64,000 nucleotides of DNA from a virus: positions 20,498-84,497 of IMG/VR virus record IMGVR_UViG_3300029953_000018; one strand, 5' to 3'. The translations under genes were made by a program, and so were the position numbers. Numbering within the stretch: the first letter of the stretch is position 1; the number at the start of each line of letters is the position of its first letter. Positions 26,038-35,191 of this stretch are shown piece by piece. A model generated the notes under the pieces. That model ran no database searches. It saw only the letters and a list, made by a program, of their open reading frames with translations, and was not told the origin of the DNA.

Positions 26038-26132
26038 TACAACTTTCCTATTAGGCACACGCCAGCGTGGAGAGGGGTAGCGCCCTTCGAGGAACACGTG
26101 AACACGTCCCACTACTTCGGAGAAACGCATCC

Positions 26133-26897
26133 ATGATGAACGCCACGCTCGCGGCCATGTACAATACGGCAGGGTACGGAGCGCAAACCCGTGAACAGGA
26201 GAAGGTTGCACACCTTGAGCTGTTCGCCAAAACGGCCGCGGCCAATGGGATTGACCTGACGGCGCTTTCTCAAGGTGATCGGGTCGCGCTCTACAACGAG
26301 TTCACCCAGAAGCTGGCTGAAGAGGGGGGCGAGTTCCCCCCGAAGGGTGAAGAGCACGAGGAAGAGTCCGAAGAGGAAGAGTCCGAAGAGGAAAAGAAGA
26401 AGCGCGAAGAGAAGGACAAGGAAGAGGGCTCCGAGGAAGAGAAGAAGGAAGCCCAGGCGCAGTTCGCAGCCATGCGTCAGTGGCAAGAGAAGAACGCCGA
26501 GGTCGATTTCCTTGGCCGCCGTATGGCGCACGCATTCGAAGACGAGCGCCGGCAGATTCAAGCTGCGAAGACGGCGTCGGCCAAGCCGGGAGCGGCGCAA
26601 CCGGCAGTGCCGGCCGTTGCTCCCATGCCGAAGACGGCGTCGGTTAAGCAGCCCGCGACGCCGTTTGATACCCAGGCCGCGCGTCTTGCGGTGAAGCTGG
26701 CTTCCGACGCCAAGCTCAATACGAACTCGGTCATCGACAAGCTGAACGCGTTGCTGACCCTCGGGGTACCCCCGTTGGACAAGACGGCATCGGTCGCTTC
26801 AGCGAGTGATTACACCCACACCCTTAACGTGCGGGCCCTCGAGCTGTTGGAAGCGTCGGGGTACCCGGTCAACTGGAACGCGGTCTTCGGGCAGTAA
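26133..26897 (+). CDS. Highly charged scaffold-like protein with three KTAS motifs
   Basis: 254 residues from the ATG at 26133, which has CGGAGA upstream; the frame is open from 26067. The first third is helical, then comes a Glu/Lys-rich block of about 45 residues (repeats of EESEEEE and EEKKKREE). The second half has three motif copies: AAKTASAKP, PKTASVKQP and DKTASVASA, separated by Pro/Ala linkers. The composition and position between protease and capsid genes fit an internal scaffold processed at these sites. That role is inferred. Confidence 0.55.
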   Translation: MMNATLAAMYNTAGYGAQTREQEKVAHLELFAKTAAANGIDLTALSQGDRVALYNEFTQKLAEEGGEFPPKGEEHEEESEEEESEEEKKKREEKDKEEGSEEEKKEAQAQFAAMRQWQEKNAEVDFLGRRMAHAFEDERRQIQAAKTASAKPGAAQPAVPAVAPMPKTASVKQPATPFDTQAARLAVKLASDAKLNTNSVIDKLNALLTLGVPPLDKTASVASASDYTHTLNVRALELLEASGYPVNWNAVFGQ

Positions 26898-26904
26898 ACA
26901 CGCC

Positions 26905-29151
26905 ATGACACGGAGCAGAAACAAGTACGCGGACGCTTTGGGATCGGGAACACCGGATCCCAGTACCGCCCCGGCACGTTCTGCGTCTGTGCCTCAAATC
27001 GCTATCGCGAACACCCCGGCCCCTGGTCAACGGGGGCCTGTGGGTCTTGGCGGTCGCACATCGTATTCGCGTGTCAATACGGGAACCCCACCCATCCCCG
27101 ACATGGGAACCAGTGCTCAGAAGAGCCAAGCTCCTCGGGGGATGGAGTTCCTACCCAAGACGGCAGCCCAGGAGAATTATCACATGACGACTACGGTCGC
27201 GGGACGACCCGCGCTGCAAGAGATTATCAAACAGGCCATGGAAGGGGCGGCTGCTCGGGTTGACATCAGCCTGGAGTCGGCGCGCCAAATCGCTAATGCT
27301 GGGGGAACACCCCCCGCGGTTGAGAAAACCGCTTCGGCACTTCCTTCCGTACGTTCCTTGCCAACGGATTTGACCACGAAGTTGGCCAGCGCCCTTGATT
27401 ACGTCGCGGTTCAGATGGATCCCAAGCTGGCAGCCATCGACATCGACGCCAAAACCACCGACGGCGTCGGCCCGGGGGAAGGACCCAATGCGCTTGATGT
27501 GACGCACGCGATTAGCAGCGACGCTCCCCTTCAGCCCAATGCGTCGGGAAAGGCGATTGAACAACCGCCCAAAAACCCGGCACAGCAAAAGGATCCAACC
27601 CGTCCGGCCGACCCGGGTACGGGGCTCGAGACCAACGACAGTACCGAGCACAGGGAGCAGCCGATCGAGCCCATCCCAAATCAAAAGACCACGCTCTCCA
27701 ATGAGCAGGCCAAAGAGTCGTCGGCGTACGCCAACAACCTGCTTGCTCTTGGGCTGGCGCGTGTTGAGTACGACACCAAAGGCCAGCCGCAAATTGTTAA
27801 AGCAGCTGGAATCGGGGGCGCTATTACGGGTGCTCTTGGCGGCGGTGCTCTTGGCGCAGGGTTGGGTGCCTTGGCCGGGCATGCGCTGGGTATCGGCGCG
27901 GGGACCGGCGCGAAGTGGGGCGCTACCCTCGGTGCCGCCGGCGGTGCCCTTCATGGATCAGACGTGCTTCAAGGCGTGGGCGCTCCCCCTGCCGCCGAAG
28001 CGCAACCCAAGGTTGCCGCGGAGGAAACCACGCTTGAGCGCAAGGGGCGCAAAGGCGGTGCATTGGCCGGCACGATTGCAGGCAGTGTCGGTGGGGAACG
28101 CGCGGGGAGAGCTCTGGCCGAAGTGCTGGGCGCGGGTGCTCTTCGAAGTGGTCTTGCCCGTGCAGGCGGTTCTGTTCTCGGAGCGGGTATCGGTCATCAC
28201 ATCGGTGGGCGCCTTGGGCGCGCGGCCGGCGGCGCGGCGGAACATCGTCTCGACATGATCGACCCCAAGGGGAAGAAGGAAGCGTCGGCCGCGCTCAAGA
28301 ACCTGGCGCTTCGCATGGCGAAGACCGCCTTGGATCCGGAAATGATGACTCCCGAACAGATCGATGCAGCGCAAGCCTACGGAGCGGCGCGCGCGCCACA
28401 AGTTCATGGCGCGTTGGTGGGCGGTGCTCTTGGGGCTCTCGGTGGGGGTGCCGCGGGATATTACTTTACACCTCTCAACTTTGCCGGGAAGATGATGGGT
28501 GGCACCTTGGGCGCGATTCACGGTGGTTTGGCAGGAGCGGATATCGGCTCAGCCGTTGACGCGGCGCGGATGACTCCTGAACAGCACGCGCAGATGACCT
28601 TGAACGCGGAAGATGCCGCGCAGGCTAACAAGCAAGCGTCAGTGTACGCCCGCAATCTTCTGGCCCTCGGGCTGAAGAAGCAGGCGGAAGATGCCATCAA
28701 CCCGGCGCAGATCAGCGCGGGTAAGATCGACGACATCGGCGTCAATTCTCCTGACGGTGCCACCCCGGCGGGCGTTGGTGTTCCTTCGGAACCGAGCGAC
28801 GTCAATTCACAGAAGCGGCTCATCGAGTCGAACCTGGCCGCCATCGGGTACACCCGGCGGGAAGCCAAGAGCGATCCGAAGAAAGACCTAGGCGCGGTGC
28901 TCAATGAGCCGGCCCTGTCCGCGGAACATGATCGTACGCTGAACGAAGCGTTCGATCACACGGAGGAAGCGGGCGCCAAGATTGGTAGCGCTCAGACGTT
29001 GAAGATTGCTGCCGCGCGCGCGGTTTTGAACAAGCTCGCGCAGCAACAGGTGGTCGGCAAGAAGACCAAGAAGAGCATGATGGGAGGCGCTGGTGGCGCA
29101 CCCAATACCCCTCAAGCCGCCAGCGGATTTACCGCCGGCGCGCAGATGTAA
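26905..29151 (+). CDS. Large glycine-zipper virion protein
   Basis: 748 residues from the ATG at 26905. Three Gly/Ala-rich zones of 45-60 residues have GxxxG-type repeats: GIGGAITGALGGGALGAGLG, then GGALAGTIAGSVGG with GSVLGAGIGHHIGGRLG, then GALVGGALGALGGGAAGYYF. Each follows a short helical leader; two leaders are near copies, AYANNLLALGLARVE and VYARNLLALGLKKQAE. KTAAQEN and EKTASALPS are also present. Glycine zippers are typical of membrane-inserting or oligomerising helices, so a protein ejected with the DNA to form a channel is possible. No family was identified. Confidence 0.6.
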   Translation: MTRSRNKYADALGSGTPDPSTAPARSASVPQIAIANTPAPGQRGPVGLGGRTSYSRVNTGTPPIPDMGTSAQKSQAPRGMEFLPKTAAQENYHMTTTVAGRPALQEIIKQAMEGAAARVDISLESARQIANAGGTPPAVEKTASALPSVRSLPTDLTTKLASALDYVAVQMDPKLAAIDIDAKTTDGVGPGEGPNALDVTHAISSDAPLQPNASGKAIEQPPKNPAQQKDPTRPADPGTGLETNDSTEHREQPIEPIPNQKTTLSNEQAKESSAYANNLLALGLARVEYDTKGQPQIVKAAGIGGAITGALGGGALGAGLGALAGHALGIGAGTGAKWGATLGAAGGALHGSDVLQGVGAPPAAEAQPKVAAEETTLERKGRKGGALAGTIAGSVGGERAGRALAEVLGAGALRSGLARAGGSVLGAGIGHHIGGRLGRAAGGAAEHRLDMIDPKGKKEASAALKNLALRMAKTALDPEMMTPEQIDAAQAYGAARAPQVHGALVGGALGALGGGAAGYYFTPLNFAGKMMGGTLGAIHGGLAGADIGSAVDAARMTPEQHAQMTLNAEDAAQANKQASVYARNLLALGLKKQAEDAINPAQISAGKIDDIGVNSPDGATPAGVGVPSEPSDVNSQKRLIESNLAAIGYTRREAKSDPKKDLGAVLNEPALSAEHDRTLNEAFDHTEEAGAKIGSAQTLKIAAARAVLNKLAQQQVVGKKTKKSMMGGAGGAPNTPQAASGFTAGAQM

Positions 29152-29162
29152 AAGGAGCGGCC

Positions 29163-29555
29163 ATGGCAACCCAAAAGATGGATCAAGTCAAAGTCGCTCG
29201 CGTCATTAAGGATGCGGCGGTCGCCTTGCGTACCGTGTCGCAAGAACGGGACGCATTGCAAACCGAGAACGCCAAGTTGGCTCAGGCCAACCGGGTGTTG
29301 ACGACGCGCATGCAGGCCGAGAAGGTAGCGATGGACATGCACGACAAGGGTGTGCACACCGCTATGCCTTTCGCGGACCTGGTCGACACGCTCGAGAAGC
29401 GTGCGCATCAAGACCCGAAGGGCTTTGAGGTTCTCAAAGAAGCCGTCAACCTTACGGGTCCGGACATGATGAAGACCGCGTCGGTGGGCACTACAGCCGC
29501 TGCCCATCTCGGTGCTTCGGATTTCGAACAGTACATCCTCGGAGACATCGGCTGA
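29163..29555 (+). CDS. Coiled-coil virion protein with C-terminal KTASV
   Basis: 130 residues. Residues about 10-55 form a coiled coil (VALRTVSQERDALQTENAKL). Near the C-terminus the motif MMKTASVGT precedes a short tail. AGGAGC lies just before the ATG. Located two genes upstream of the capsid gene, it could be a small scaffold or core protein. No family recognised. Confidence 0.55.
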   Translation: MATQKMDQVKVARVIKDAAVALRTVSQERDALQTENAKLAQANRVLTTRMQAEKVAMDMHDKGVHTAMPFADLVDTLEKRAHQDPKGFEVLKEAVNLTGPDMMKTASVGTTAAAHLGASDFEQYILGDIG

Positions 29556-29595
29556 CCGCGGCGCTTCTTCAACAGACTGCACTAGGAGAATTTCA

Positions 29596-30138
29596 GTGAC
29601 CACACTTCGCGAAAACTTCAAGCCGGTTTCCGACGTTATGCCCATTGTTCGAAGGGACTGGATCCTTGCGGACAAGACCCTGGCCAACCCGTCCAACCCG
29701 CTGTCGCTCATCGATGGCGAGTGGATGACGCTGAATGGCGTCGGCCAAATGATCCGCGCGGTTGACATCACGCAGACGTTGGGGACGTCGGCGCTCAATG
29801 TGCTGTCGTGGCCCTTGTGGGCGGAGAACGGCCGTTATGATGTGCAGGCTATAGCCGACTGCAAGATGCCCCTTCTATGGCTCAACGCCTGGGAGTTCGA
29901 GACGCGCATCTACGATCCGGCCGAGGTCTCGGGGGCAAACGGCGCGCCCATCGCCGCCATGCTGCAACCCCTCAAGGTGGCCAGCATTTCGGTGGGTGGC
30001 GTGTACGGGGTACGGACCCTGAGCGGCCTCGTGGGCCATGGCGGTTCGAACGACACCGACCGCATCGTTGGGTACGTCACCAAGTTGCCCGCTGCCAACA
30101 ACGGTTGGCTGCGTCTTCGCGGAGGCAACCTCTTCTAA
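29596..30138 (+). CDS. Virion protein directly upstream of the capsid gene
   Basis: 180 residues from a GTG preceded by AGGAG; the frame is open upstream from 29512 but without a ribosome site. The protein is beta-rich with many Trp residues (RRDWILADKT, LSWPLWAENG, LLWLNAWEF). The size and place just before the major capsid protein would suit a capsid decoration or stabilisation protein, but I do not recognise the family. Confidence 0.55.
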   Translation: MTTLRENFKPVSDVMPIVRRDWILADKTLANPSNPLSLIDGEWMTLNGVGQMIRAVDITQTLGTSALNVLSWPLWAENGRYDVQAIADCKMPLLWLNAWEFETRIYDPAEVSGANGAPIAAMLQPLKVASISVGGVYGVRTLSGLVGHGGSNDTDRIVGYVTKLPAANNGWLRLRGGNLF

Positions 30139-30181
30139 GCCGTGTGGTGAACAACGGCCTACTTAACTAAAGGAGAATCAG

Positions 30182-31303
30182 ATGGCATCGGCACGGCAAG
30201 TCAACGATCTGTTCAACACACGCCTCGGCGAACCCGGGGGCAAAGAAAAGCTCGCCCAGTTTGGCGGCTCTTACATTCGCGATCGTCTTCGCGAGGTTTC
30301 GTTCGTTCGCAAGATCGTGCCCCCGGAGCAGGTTACGCGTACGGACTGCCAGCGTTCAACGCGGCATGACACGCTGGTCAAGATCGTCGACATCGAGCCC
30401 AAGAGCCGGGCCATGGCGATCAGCTTCCGGGGACAGCCCACGGCCCGGTTTATCCGGGGTGAGCGCGCCGAGGTAGCTTTCTTCACGATCAGCTCGGAGG
30501 TCTTTCAGAAGACCGAACAAGAGCTACTAGCGTATGAGATGCCCATCACCAAGATCATCGAGGAGAATTCGGTGAAGGACATCCAGGAGATCGAGGATCG
30601 CGAGTTCGTCATCCATATCGAAGCCGCGGTTCAGGCGCTTCAGCAGGAAGCCAACGGTGGAACGATCGTGTCGTTGAACGCTTCAGCTCTTCAAGGCAGT
30701 GCGCCTCCGGTCGAGTTCTCGGTTCGTAAGGGGGAGCTTGCGCGCGCCGCCAATACGAACGACGCGGTAATCCGCCCGGTTCAGCGCAAGGACATCGTGG
30801 AGGGCTTCAAGATCATCGACGGAAGACGCCTGCGGTGCGCACGCTTCCTTCTGACCGAAACTGACTTCGACGATGTCCTGTCCTGGACCGTGGAAGACAC
30901 CGGCGATCGGATTCAGTCGGAGACCACCGTCGACGGGTACAAGTACAATTTGCTCGTGGGCCGCCCGTACATCCGGACTGTGAAGACCGACATCCTGCGC
31001 CGTGGGAACATCTACTTCTTCGCGGAACCCGAGTTCTTCGGGAAGTTCTACGTGCTTAACCAGACCAAGTTCTACATCGACAAGGTCGCCAACACGATCA
31101 CCTTCCAGGCATGGGAGGACATCGCGATGGCGGTCATCAACATCGCCAGCGTTGGCAAGATCGAGCTCTACTCGGCGGACGCTACGGCCAACGATGAGGA
31201 CACGCTGCTCGACAACTTCATTCCGGTGGCTGAGGATAGCCTTGGCGCCATCAACAACCGCGTGAACGAAGGGCTCAAATTCCCCCAGATCGTCGCCAAT
31301 TAA
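30182..31303 (+). CDS. Major capsid protein (HK97 fold)
   Basis: 373 residues, with a strong AAAGGAG ribosome site and a terminator right after, as expected for the most abundant virion protein. An N-terminal arm with GSYIRDRLREVSFVRKIVPPEQV leads into a long helix-plus-strand core. EQELLAYEMPITKIIEENSVKDIQEIEDREF fits the spine-helix region. The C-terminal domain, FYIDKVANTITFQAWEDIAMAVIN, resembles the P-domain/A-domain end seen in large phages. No KTAS motif is present, so any processing of it would use another site. Confidence 0.8.
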   Translation: MASARQVNDLFNTRLGEPGGKEKLAQFGGSYIRDRLREVSFVRKIVPPEQVTRTDCQRSTRHDTLVKIVDIEPKSRAMAISFRGQPTARFIRGERAEVAFFTISSEVFQKTEQELLAYEMPITKIIEENSVKDIQEIEDREFVIHIEAAVQALQQEANGGTIVSLNASALQGSAPPVEFSVRKGELARAANTNDAVIRPVQRKDIVEGFKIIDGRRLRCARFLLTETDFDDVLSWTVEDTGDRIQSETTVDGYKYNLLVGRPYIRTVKTDILRRGNIYFFAEPEFFGKFYVLNQTKFYIDKVANTITFQAWEDIAMAVINIASVGKIELYSADATANDEDTLLDNFIPVAEDSLGAINNRVNEGLKFPQIVAN

Positions 31304-31341
31304 CCTGAGGGAACTCGCGTAGTTCTGTCGGCCCGGATTAA

Positions 31342-31376
31342 GAGGGCACCGGCGCCGGTCGTCGGTGTCCTCTTTT
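31342..31376 (+). terminator. Intrinsic terminator after capsid gene
   Basis: GAGGGCACCG (31342-31351) pairs with CGGTGTCCTC (31363-31372) with one G-T pair, followed directly by TTTT. Located 38 bases after the capsid stop and 24 bases before the start of the next gene. Confidence 0.85.
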
Positions 31377-31387
31377 GCGTTTCAAGG

Positions 31388-31393
31388 TAGGCT
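31388..31393 (+). promoter_or_regulatory. Candidate leaderless-mRNA promoter, TAGGCT
   Basis: TAGGCT lies exactly six bases before the ATG at 31400, directly behind the capsid terminator. It matches the copies at 18800 and 48904. No sigma70-like -35 element is seen at the usual distance. Confidence 0.5.
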
Positions 31394-31399
31394 ACGATC

Positions 31400-31894
31400 A
31401 TGCCGCAAGATGTGTTTTTCATTTTCAATACCACCCGGTCGATTCACACCGGCTCTGTGCGCCGGGCACTGCTGGGTCCTGAGAGCAGCACCAAAAACCT
31501 TTTCTTGGCGGGGGGTCTGGTCCGTGTTGTTCGGGGCCGCCCCTCTCCGGTAACCGGCGACTTTCTTCGAAAGCACATTCATGAAGTGCAAGACAAGGAG
31601 CGCAAGGGACTGGTGCGCGTGTACAACGCCCGAAGCCAACGGGTGGATCTGACAACCCTCGCGGCGGTTACCGAAGACGCTCTGCGAGAAGACGCAACCC
31701 TCGAGGACGTTGTGCCTCCTGAGGTACCTGAAGTACCCACGGAAGAAGGGCTTACTTCTACCCAGGAAGTCGCCGTGGATACGGCGGAGCTTTCGGTCGA
31801 GGAAATTTTTGAAGAAGGCACGACGGAAACTACACCCGTTGCGTCAGAAGAAGTGCACACGAGCGCGGGCAGTCGACGGCGTCGACGAGGGTAA
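31400..31894 (+). CDS. Hypothetical late protein with acidic disordered tail
   Basis: 164 residues. A compact N-terminal part of about 90 residues (PQDVFFIFNTTRSIHTGS; GLVRVVRGRP) is followed by a Glu/Pro/Thr-rich tail ending in GSRRRRRG. The small basic end after an acidic stretch is unusual. It follows the capsid terminator with no visible ribosome site. Possibly a head-completion or decoration protein; family unknown. Confidence 0.5.
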   Translation: MPQDVFFIFNTTRSIHTGSVRRALLGPESSTKNLFLAGGLVRVVRGRPSPVTGDFLRKHIHEVQDKERKGLVRVYNARSQRVDLTTLAAVTEDALREDATLEDVVPPEVPEVPTEEGLTSTQEVAVDTAELSVEEIFEEGTTETTPVASEEVHTSAGSRRRRRG

Positions 31895-31899
31895 GCGCT

Positions 31900-32415
31900 A
31901 TGGCCAACGGTGAAAAGCTGCAGGGCGTTCAGGCGATGAGCCAAACGATGCAGGCGTTTGTTCAGACTGTGCGGCTTTTTACGCGGGATCACCCTCAGCT
32001 CAATCGTTTACTGACCGGGGAAGAGTCCACGGATCGCATCATTGCGTGGGCAGTGATGGACGCCCTTTCGGATTTCAATGGGACGCCCCCTTTTTTGGGA
32101 GCGTTCAGCCTTGAAGATTTGCTTCAATGGCATCAACAGGCGCTGCTCACACGCATGACCACGTGTTCGCTGCTTGAGTCCGTAGGGCTCCTTCAAACGC
32201 GAAACCACATCAATTATTCAAACGGCGGCATCAACGTAGGCGTGAACGATAAAACGCCGCTCATCATGAACTGGCTCCAGTACTTCAAAGGGACGACGGA
32301 GCAGATGAAGCAGCGGGTTAAGGTCTCGCTGAACATCGGGCAGATTATCGGCCCCATGAACACCGGTTTGCATTCAGAACTCTGGAGTGTGAACGCTTCG
32401 TACCTCAGTTACTAG
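31900..32415 (+). CDS. Probable neck or head-completion protein
   Basis: 171 residues, helical N-terminal half (EKLQGVQAMSQTMQAFVQTV, then HPQLNRLL) and a beta-containing C-terminal half (NHINYSNGGINVGVNDKTP). The mix of helices and a terminal strand-rich part, and the place between capsid and sheath genes, suits a connector protein. No family identified. Confidence 0.5.
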   Translation: MANGEKLQGVQAMSQTMQAFVQTVRLFTRDHPQLNRLLTGEESTDRIIAWAVMDALSDFNGTPPFLGAFSLEDLLQWHQQALLTRMTTCSLLESVGLLQTRNHINYSNGGINVGVNDKTPLIMNWLQYFKGTTEQMKQRVKVSLNIGQIIGPMNTGLHSELWSVNASYLSY

Positions 32416-32446
32416 TGGTAGAGTTTGCATTACCTAAGGAGCACCC

Positions 32447-32902
32447 GTGTCTCTTCATACCTATGAGTTCGACAACCTAAAGGACATGGAGTTCTTCCTT
32501 CAGGGAGGGGTTTCGGGCGGTAAAGAGGTTGTTACCCAAAACGGGCGCATCTACGGGTTGAACGGTTCGACCCTGATCTTTACGTTGCCCGCAGGCACGG
32601 TACAGTTCTCTGATGTTTTGGAGCAGGGGCTGACGTTCCAGCAGATTTCTCAGCAGATCGCTGCTGTACTCCCGGCGCTCGCCACCTTTTGGCGCGACAA
32701 GTACATTCACATCCTGCAGAAAGCATTGGGGGGTGGGATTTCCCTGAGTAAGAGTGGAACCGCGAATCCTTTCTTCGGGTTCAGCTCCGCAACGGACGCG
32801 ATCGGTACCTTGTTCAACGGTCCTTCGGGGGCTACGCCGCGCTACATCGACAGTAGTGGTAAAGCACGGCTCGAGGGCTACTACGTGGTAGTGGAGTTCT
32901 AA
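32447..32902 (+). CDS. Probable connector or tail-completion protein
   Basis: 151 residues from a GTG with TAAGGAG upstream. GRIYGLNGSTLIFTLPAGTV and LTFQQISQQIAAVLP resemble the strand-helix units repeated inside the tail sheath, so it may share that fold. A C-terminal strand, ARLEGYYVVVEF, ends the protein. It abuts the next gene without a gap. Confidence 0.5.
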   Translation: MSLHTYEFDNLKDMEFFLQGGVSGGKEVVTQNGRIYGLNGSTLIFTLPAGTVQFSDVLEQGLTFQQISQQIAAVLPALATFWRDKYIHILQKALGGGISLSKSGTANPFFGFSSATDAIGTLFNGPSGATPRYIDSSGKARLEGYYVVVEF

Positions 32903-35182
32903 ATGACGAACAGTTTTGAGCGAGCGCTTTTCGGCGAAGACGCGCAGATCCCCCTCCACATGGCAAGTGCTTACTTCGTGTCCATGAAGCAGCCCCTTCA
33001 GGTCAAGGTGGCGCGCGTTTCGACGAAGACCGCAGGGTGGCAAGACGCGCCGGATGAGACCGGGCTTCTCGAAGGGCAATTTGAAGTACCCCTCGAGTTC
33101 GCGGTGCAGCTTATGGGTACGTGCGCCATGCACTTGCTACGGCTGATGACCGCAGGGCTCATCTACTCGAAAAGCATTCGAGGCCCCTACGCCGGTGAAG
33201 TTCTACGCGTCATTTGTGACACGGAGTGGGATCACAAGAACGCCTTTCAGTATTTGGTGGAGCGCATGGCGGTCTTGGCCGGTGCACCGCACATCCCAGA
33301 ATCGGAGATGCCCCCGTCGAGTACCGATCCTCTCGCGGTAGCGCAACGTATGATCCGCGCTGAACAAGAAATGATTCAGAGCTATCACGAGTTGTGCGCA
33401 GTCCTCGGGCACAACCCGATGAAGTTCAAGATCAAGTCGTACATGGGCGAATGCCAGGCCCACTTGGATAAGTATTGGCGGGCACTGCCACCCGAGTATG
33501 GGAACAAGCCTATGATTCCTACGCCGCCCGTGATGCTCGAGCGGCACGAGGAAAATGAGACCCCCGAACAAGAGGCCATCGAAAGCCCCGAGTTTCAACA
33601 GGCGGAAGAAGCCGCGGGCGTCGAACAACCTGGTGAAGACGAAGGGGCCGAGGATCAAGAGCTCCCTGAAGGTGGGGAGGACACGCCGCAAGAAGCGTCG
33701 GAGGCGCCTTCGGAAGAAGCTGTAGAGGAACCCGCACCGCCAGACCAAAAGACAGCCAGTGGTTTTTCCAAGGTCGCTGCCTTGATGGCGAAGTGGGCCA
33801 AGGAGAACGCAACCGATGCAGAGCTCAAAGAGACCGGGCGGCAGCGGGCGGTGACCACCATTTCTGCGGAGCACCACCGGGAGTCCGCGCGCCGCGGGGA
33901 GCGGGCAGGGCGAACCCTCGGTATGTTAGGGGGTGCAGCGGCCGGGGGCGTGCTTGGGCATGCGCTCGGTAAAGGCCATCCGATGGCGACGCTAGGGGGC
34001 GCCGCTCTGGGTGGCGCCGCGGGCCATCGGGTGGGGGGTGAGCTCGGAACCGAGGCGGACATTGCGCGGCACAAGAAGGCGAACATCGCCAAGTTGGCTA
34101 TGCGCATGGTGCGTTCTTTAACGAAGACCGCTGATGAGCTTCAGGGCATCCCCGATGCGGAAGCCCCCATGGCTTCCCCGACCGATGATCCGGAGCTGAC
34201 CCCGGTCAATTACCTGCAAGCCGAGCAAGTGGGGCAACAGTTTCAGGATCGAAACGAGGCCAACTTCTACCGTTCGAAGCTGCACGCGACCGAGCAGCAG
34301 GTGGCGCAAGCGCAGCAAGAAGCGCAAATGCAGGTGCAGCAGATGCAGCAGGCGGCGGCTCAAGCTCAGGCTGATGCCGCCTCGGCAGCGCCGCGCATCA
34401 AGTCCGCGCTTGATGAAGCGGTCAACGCCAAGAACGACGCGCTCAAGCAAATGGAGACCGCGTCGCGCATGCGGATCGCGCAGCAGAACCTACGCATGCA
34501 ATTGATGGAGTTGGCATCCCAAGATCCCGATGCCCAAGCCGCCATGGATTTGGCGCAAAGTACGGGGCAGGGAACGCCCATGGGCACACCGCTCGGAACG
34601 GTGCCCCCGGCCGCTCCCGATGCTGGCTTAAATGCGGGCCCACCGCAGCCTCCGGCTCAAGGGGATTCGGGTGGGGGCCCCCCGGGGGGGCCCGCCGGCG
34701 CGGCCCCTGATGCGCAAACCGCCCCTGGCGCGGCGCCGCCCGCGGGGTCGCCTGACATGAATGCCACTGCGGGCGGCCCGCCGGGGCCTGACCCGTCCAT
34801 GGCCCAAAGCCTGACGCAGGTGGGAAAGACGGCGTCGGTGCTTCGTCGCGGGTTGCAGAAGCACGCAGCGCTCGGCGGCGCTTTGCTGGGCGGCTTGGTG
34901 GGCGGTGCGGACCAAGCCTACCGAACCCATCAGGGAATTCAGGGGGGCCTTGACCCGGTGCAAAGCCGCATTGACGCCCTGATGGGAAGCCAAGACGGCA
35001 GCTATGGCAGCGCCGCCGCCTTGGCCATGGCTAAGACCCAGTTGGCTCAGCGGGAGCTGGCCTTGGCGCATCCGACCCAGGCCATGCTGCGCAATACAGG
35101 GAAGGGCGCTGTGCAAGGGGCGCTGCTCGGCAGCGGTATCGAGGACAAGGGCCGCCAACTTCAACGACTGCTGACGCAGTAG
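32903..35182 (+). CDS. Virion protein with ferritin-like N-terminus and glycine zippers
   Basis: 759 residues. Residues about 60-195 look like a four-helix ferritin-like domain: EFAVQLMGTCAMHLLRLMTA, then TEWDH (E108, H111) at the centre of helix B, AEQEMIQSYHEL (E154/E156) in helix C and ECQAHLDKYW (E183, H187) in helix D. After an acidic linker come KTASGFSKVAAL, a first glycine zipper (about 345-385), a Gln-rich coiled coil (about 440-545) and a Pro/Gly-rich linker. The last part has GKTASVLRRGLQKHAALGGA and a second zipper. Whether the domain binds iron is unproven: helix D has E-x3-H rather than E-x2-H. Probably an internal or neck protein. Confidence 0.6.
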   Translation: MTNSFERALFGEDAQIPLHMASAYFVSMKQPLQVKVARVSTKTAGWQDAPDETGLLEGQFEVPLEFAVQLMGTCAMHLLRLMTAGLIYSKSIRGPYAGEVLRVICDTEWDHKNAFQYLVERMAVLAGAPHIPESEMPPSSTDPLAVAQRMIRAEQEMIQSYHELCAVLGHNPMKFKIKSYMGECQAHLDKYWRALPPEYGNKPMIPTPPVMLERHEENETPEQEAIESPEFQQAEEAAGVEQPGEDEGAEDQELPEGGEDTPQEASEAPSEEAVEEPAPPDQKTASGFSKVAALMAKWAKENATDAELKETGRQRAVTTISAEHHRESARRGERAGRTLGMLGGAAAGGVLGHALGKGHPMATLGGAALGGAAGHRVGGELGTEADIARHKKANIAKLAMRMVRSLTKTADELQGIPDAEAPMASPTDDPELTPVNYLQAEQVGQQFQDRNEANFYRSKLHATEQQVAQAQQEAQMQVQQMQQAAAQAQADAASAAPRIKSALDEAVNAKNDALKQMETASRMRIAQQNLRMQLMELASQDPDAQAAMDLAQSTGQGTPMGTPLGTVPPAAPDAGLNAGPPQPPAQGDSGGGPPGGPAGAAPDAQTAPGAAPPAGSPDMNATAGGPPGPDPSMAQSLTQVGKTASVLRRGLQKHAALGGALLGGLVGGADQAYRTHQGIQGGLDPVQSRIDALMGSQDGSYGSAAALAMAKTQLAQRELALAHPTQAMLRNTGKGAVQGALLGSGIEDKGRQLQRLLTQ

Positions 35183-35191
35183 GAGACCATC

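Noticed and set aside
26067-26132. Longer N-terminus for the charged scaffold-like protein
   Set aside because: The extra residues are Arg-rich and lack a ribosome site; the ATG at 26133 has CGGAGA upstream.
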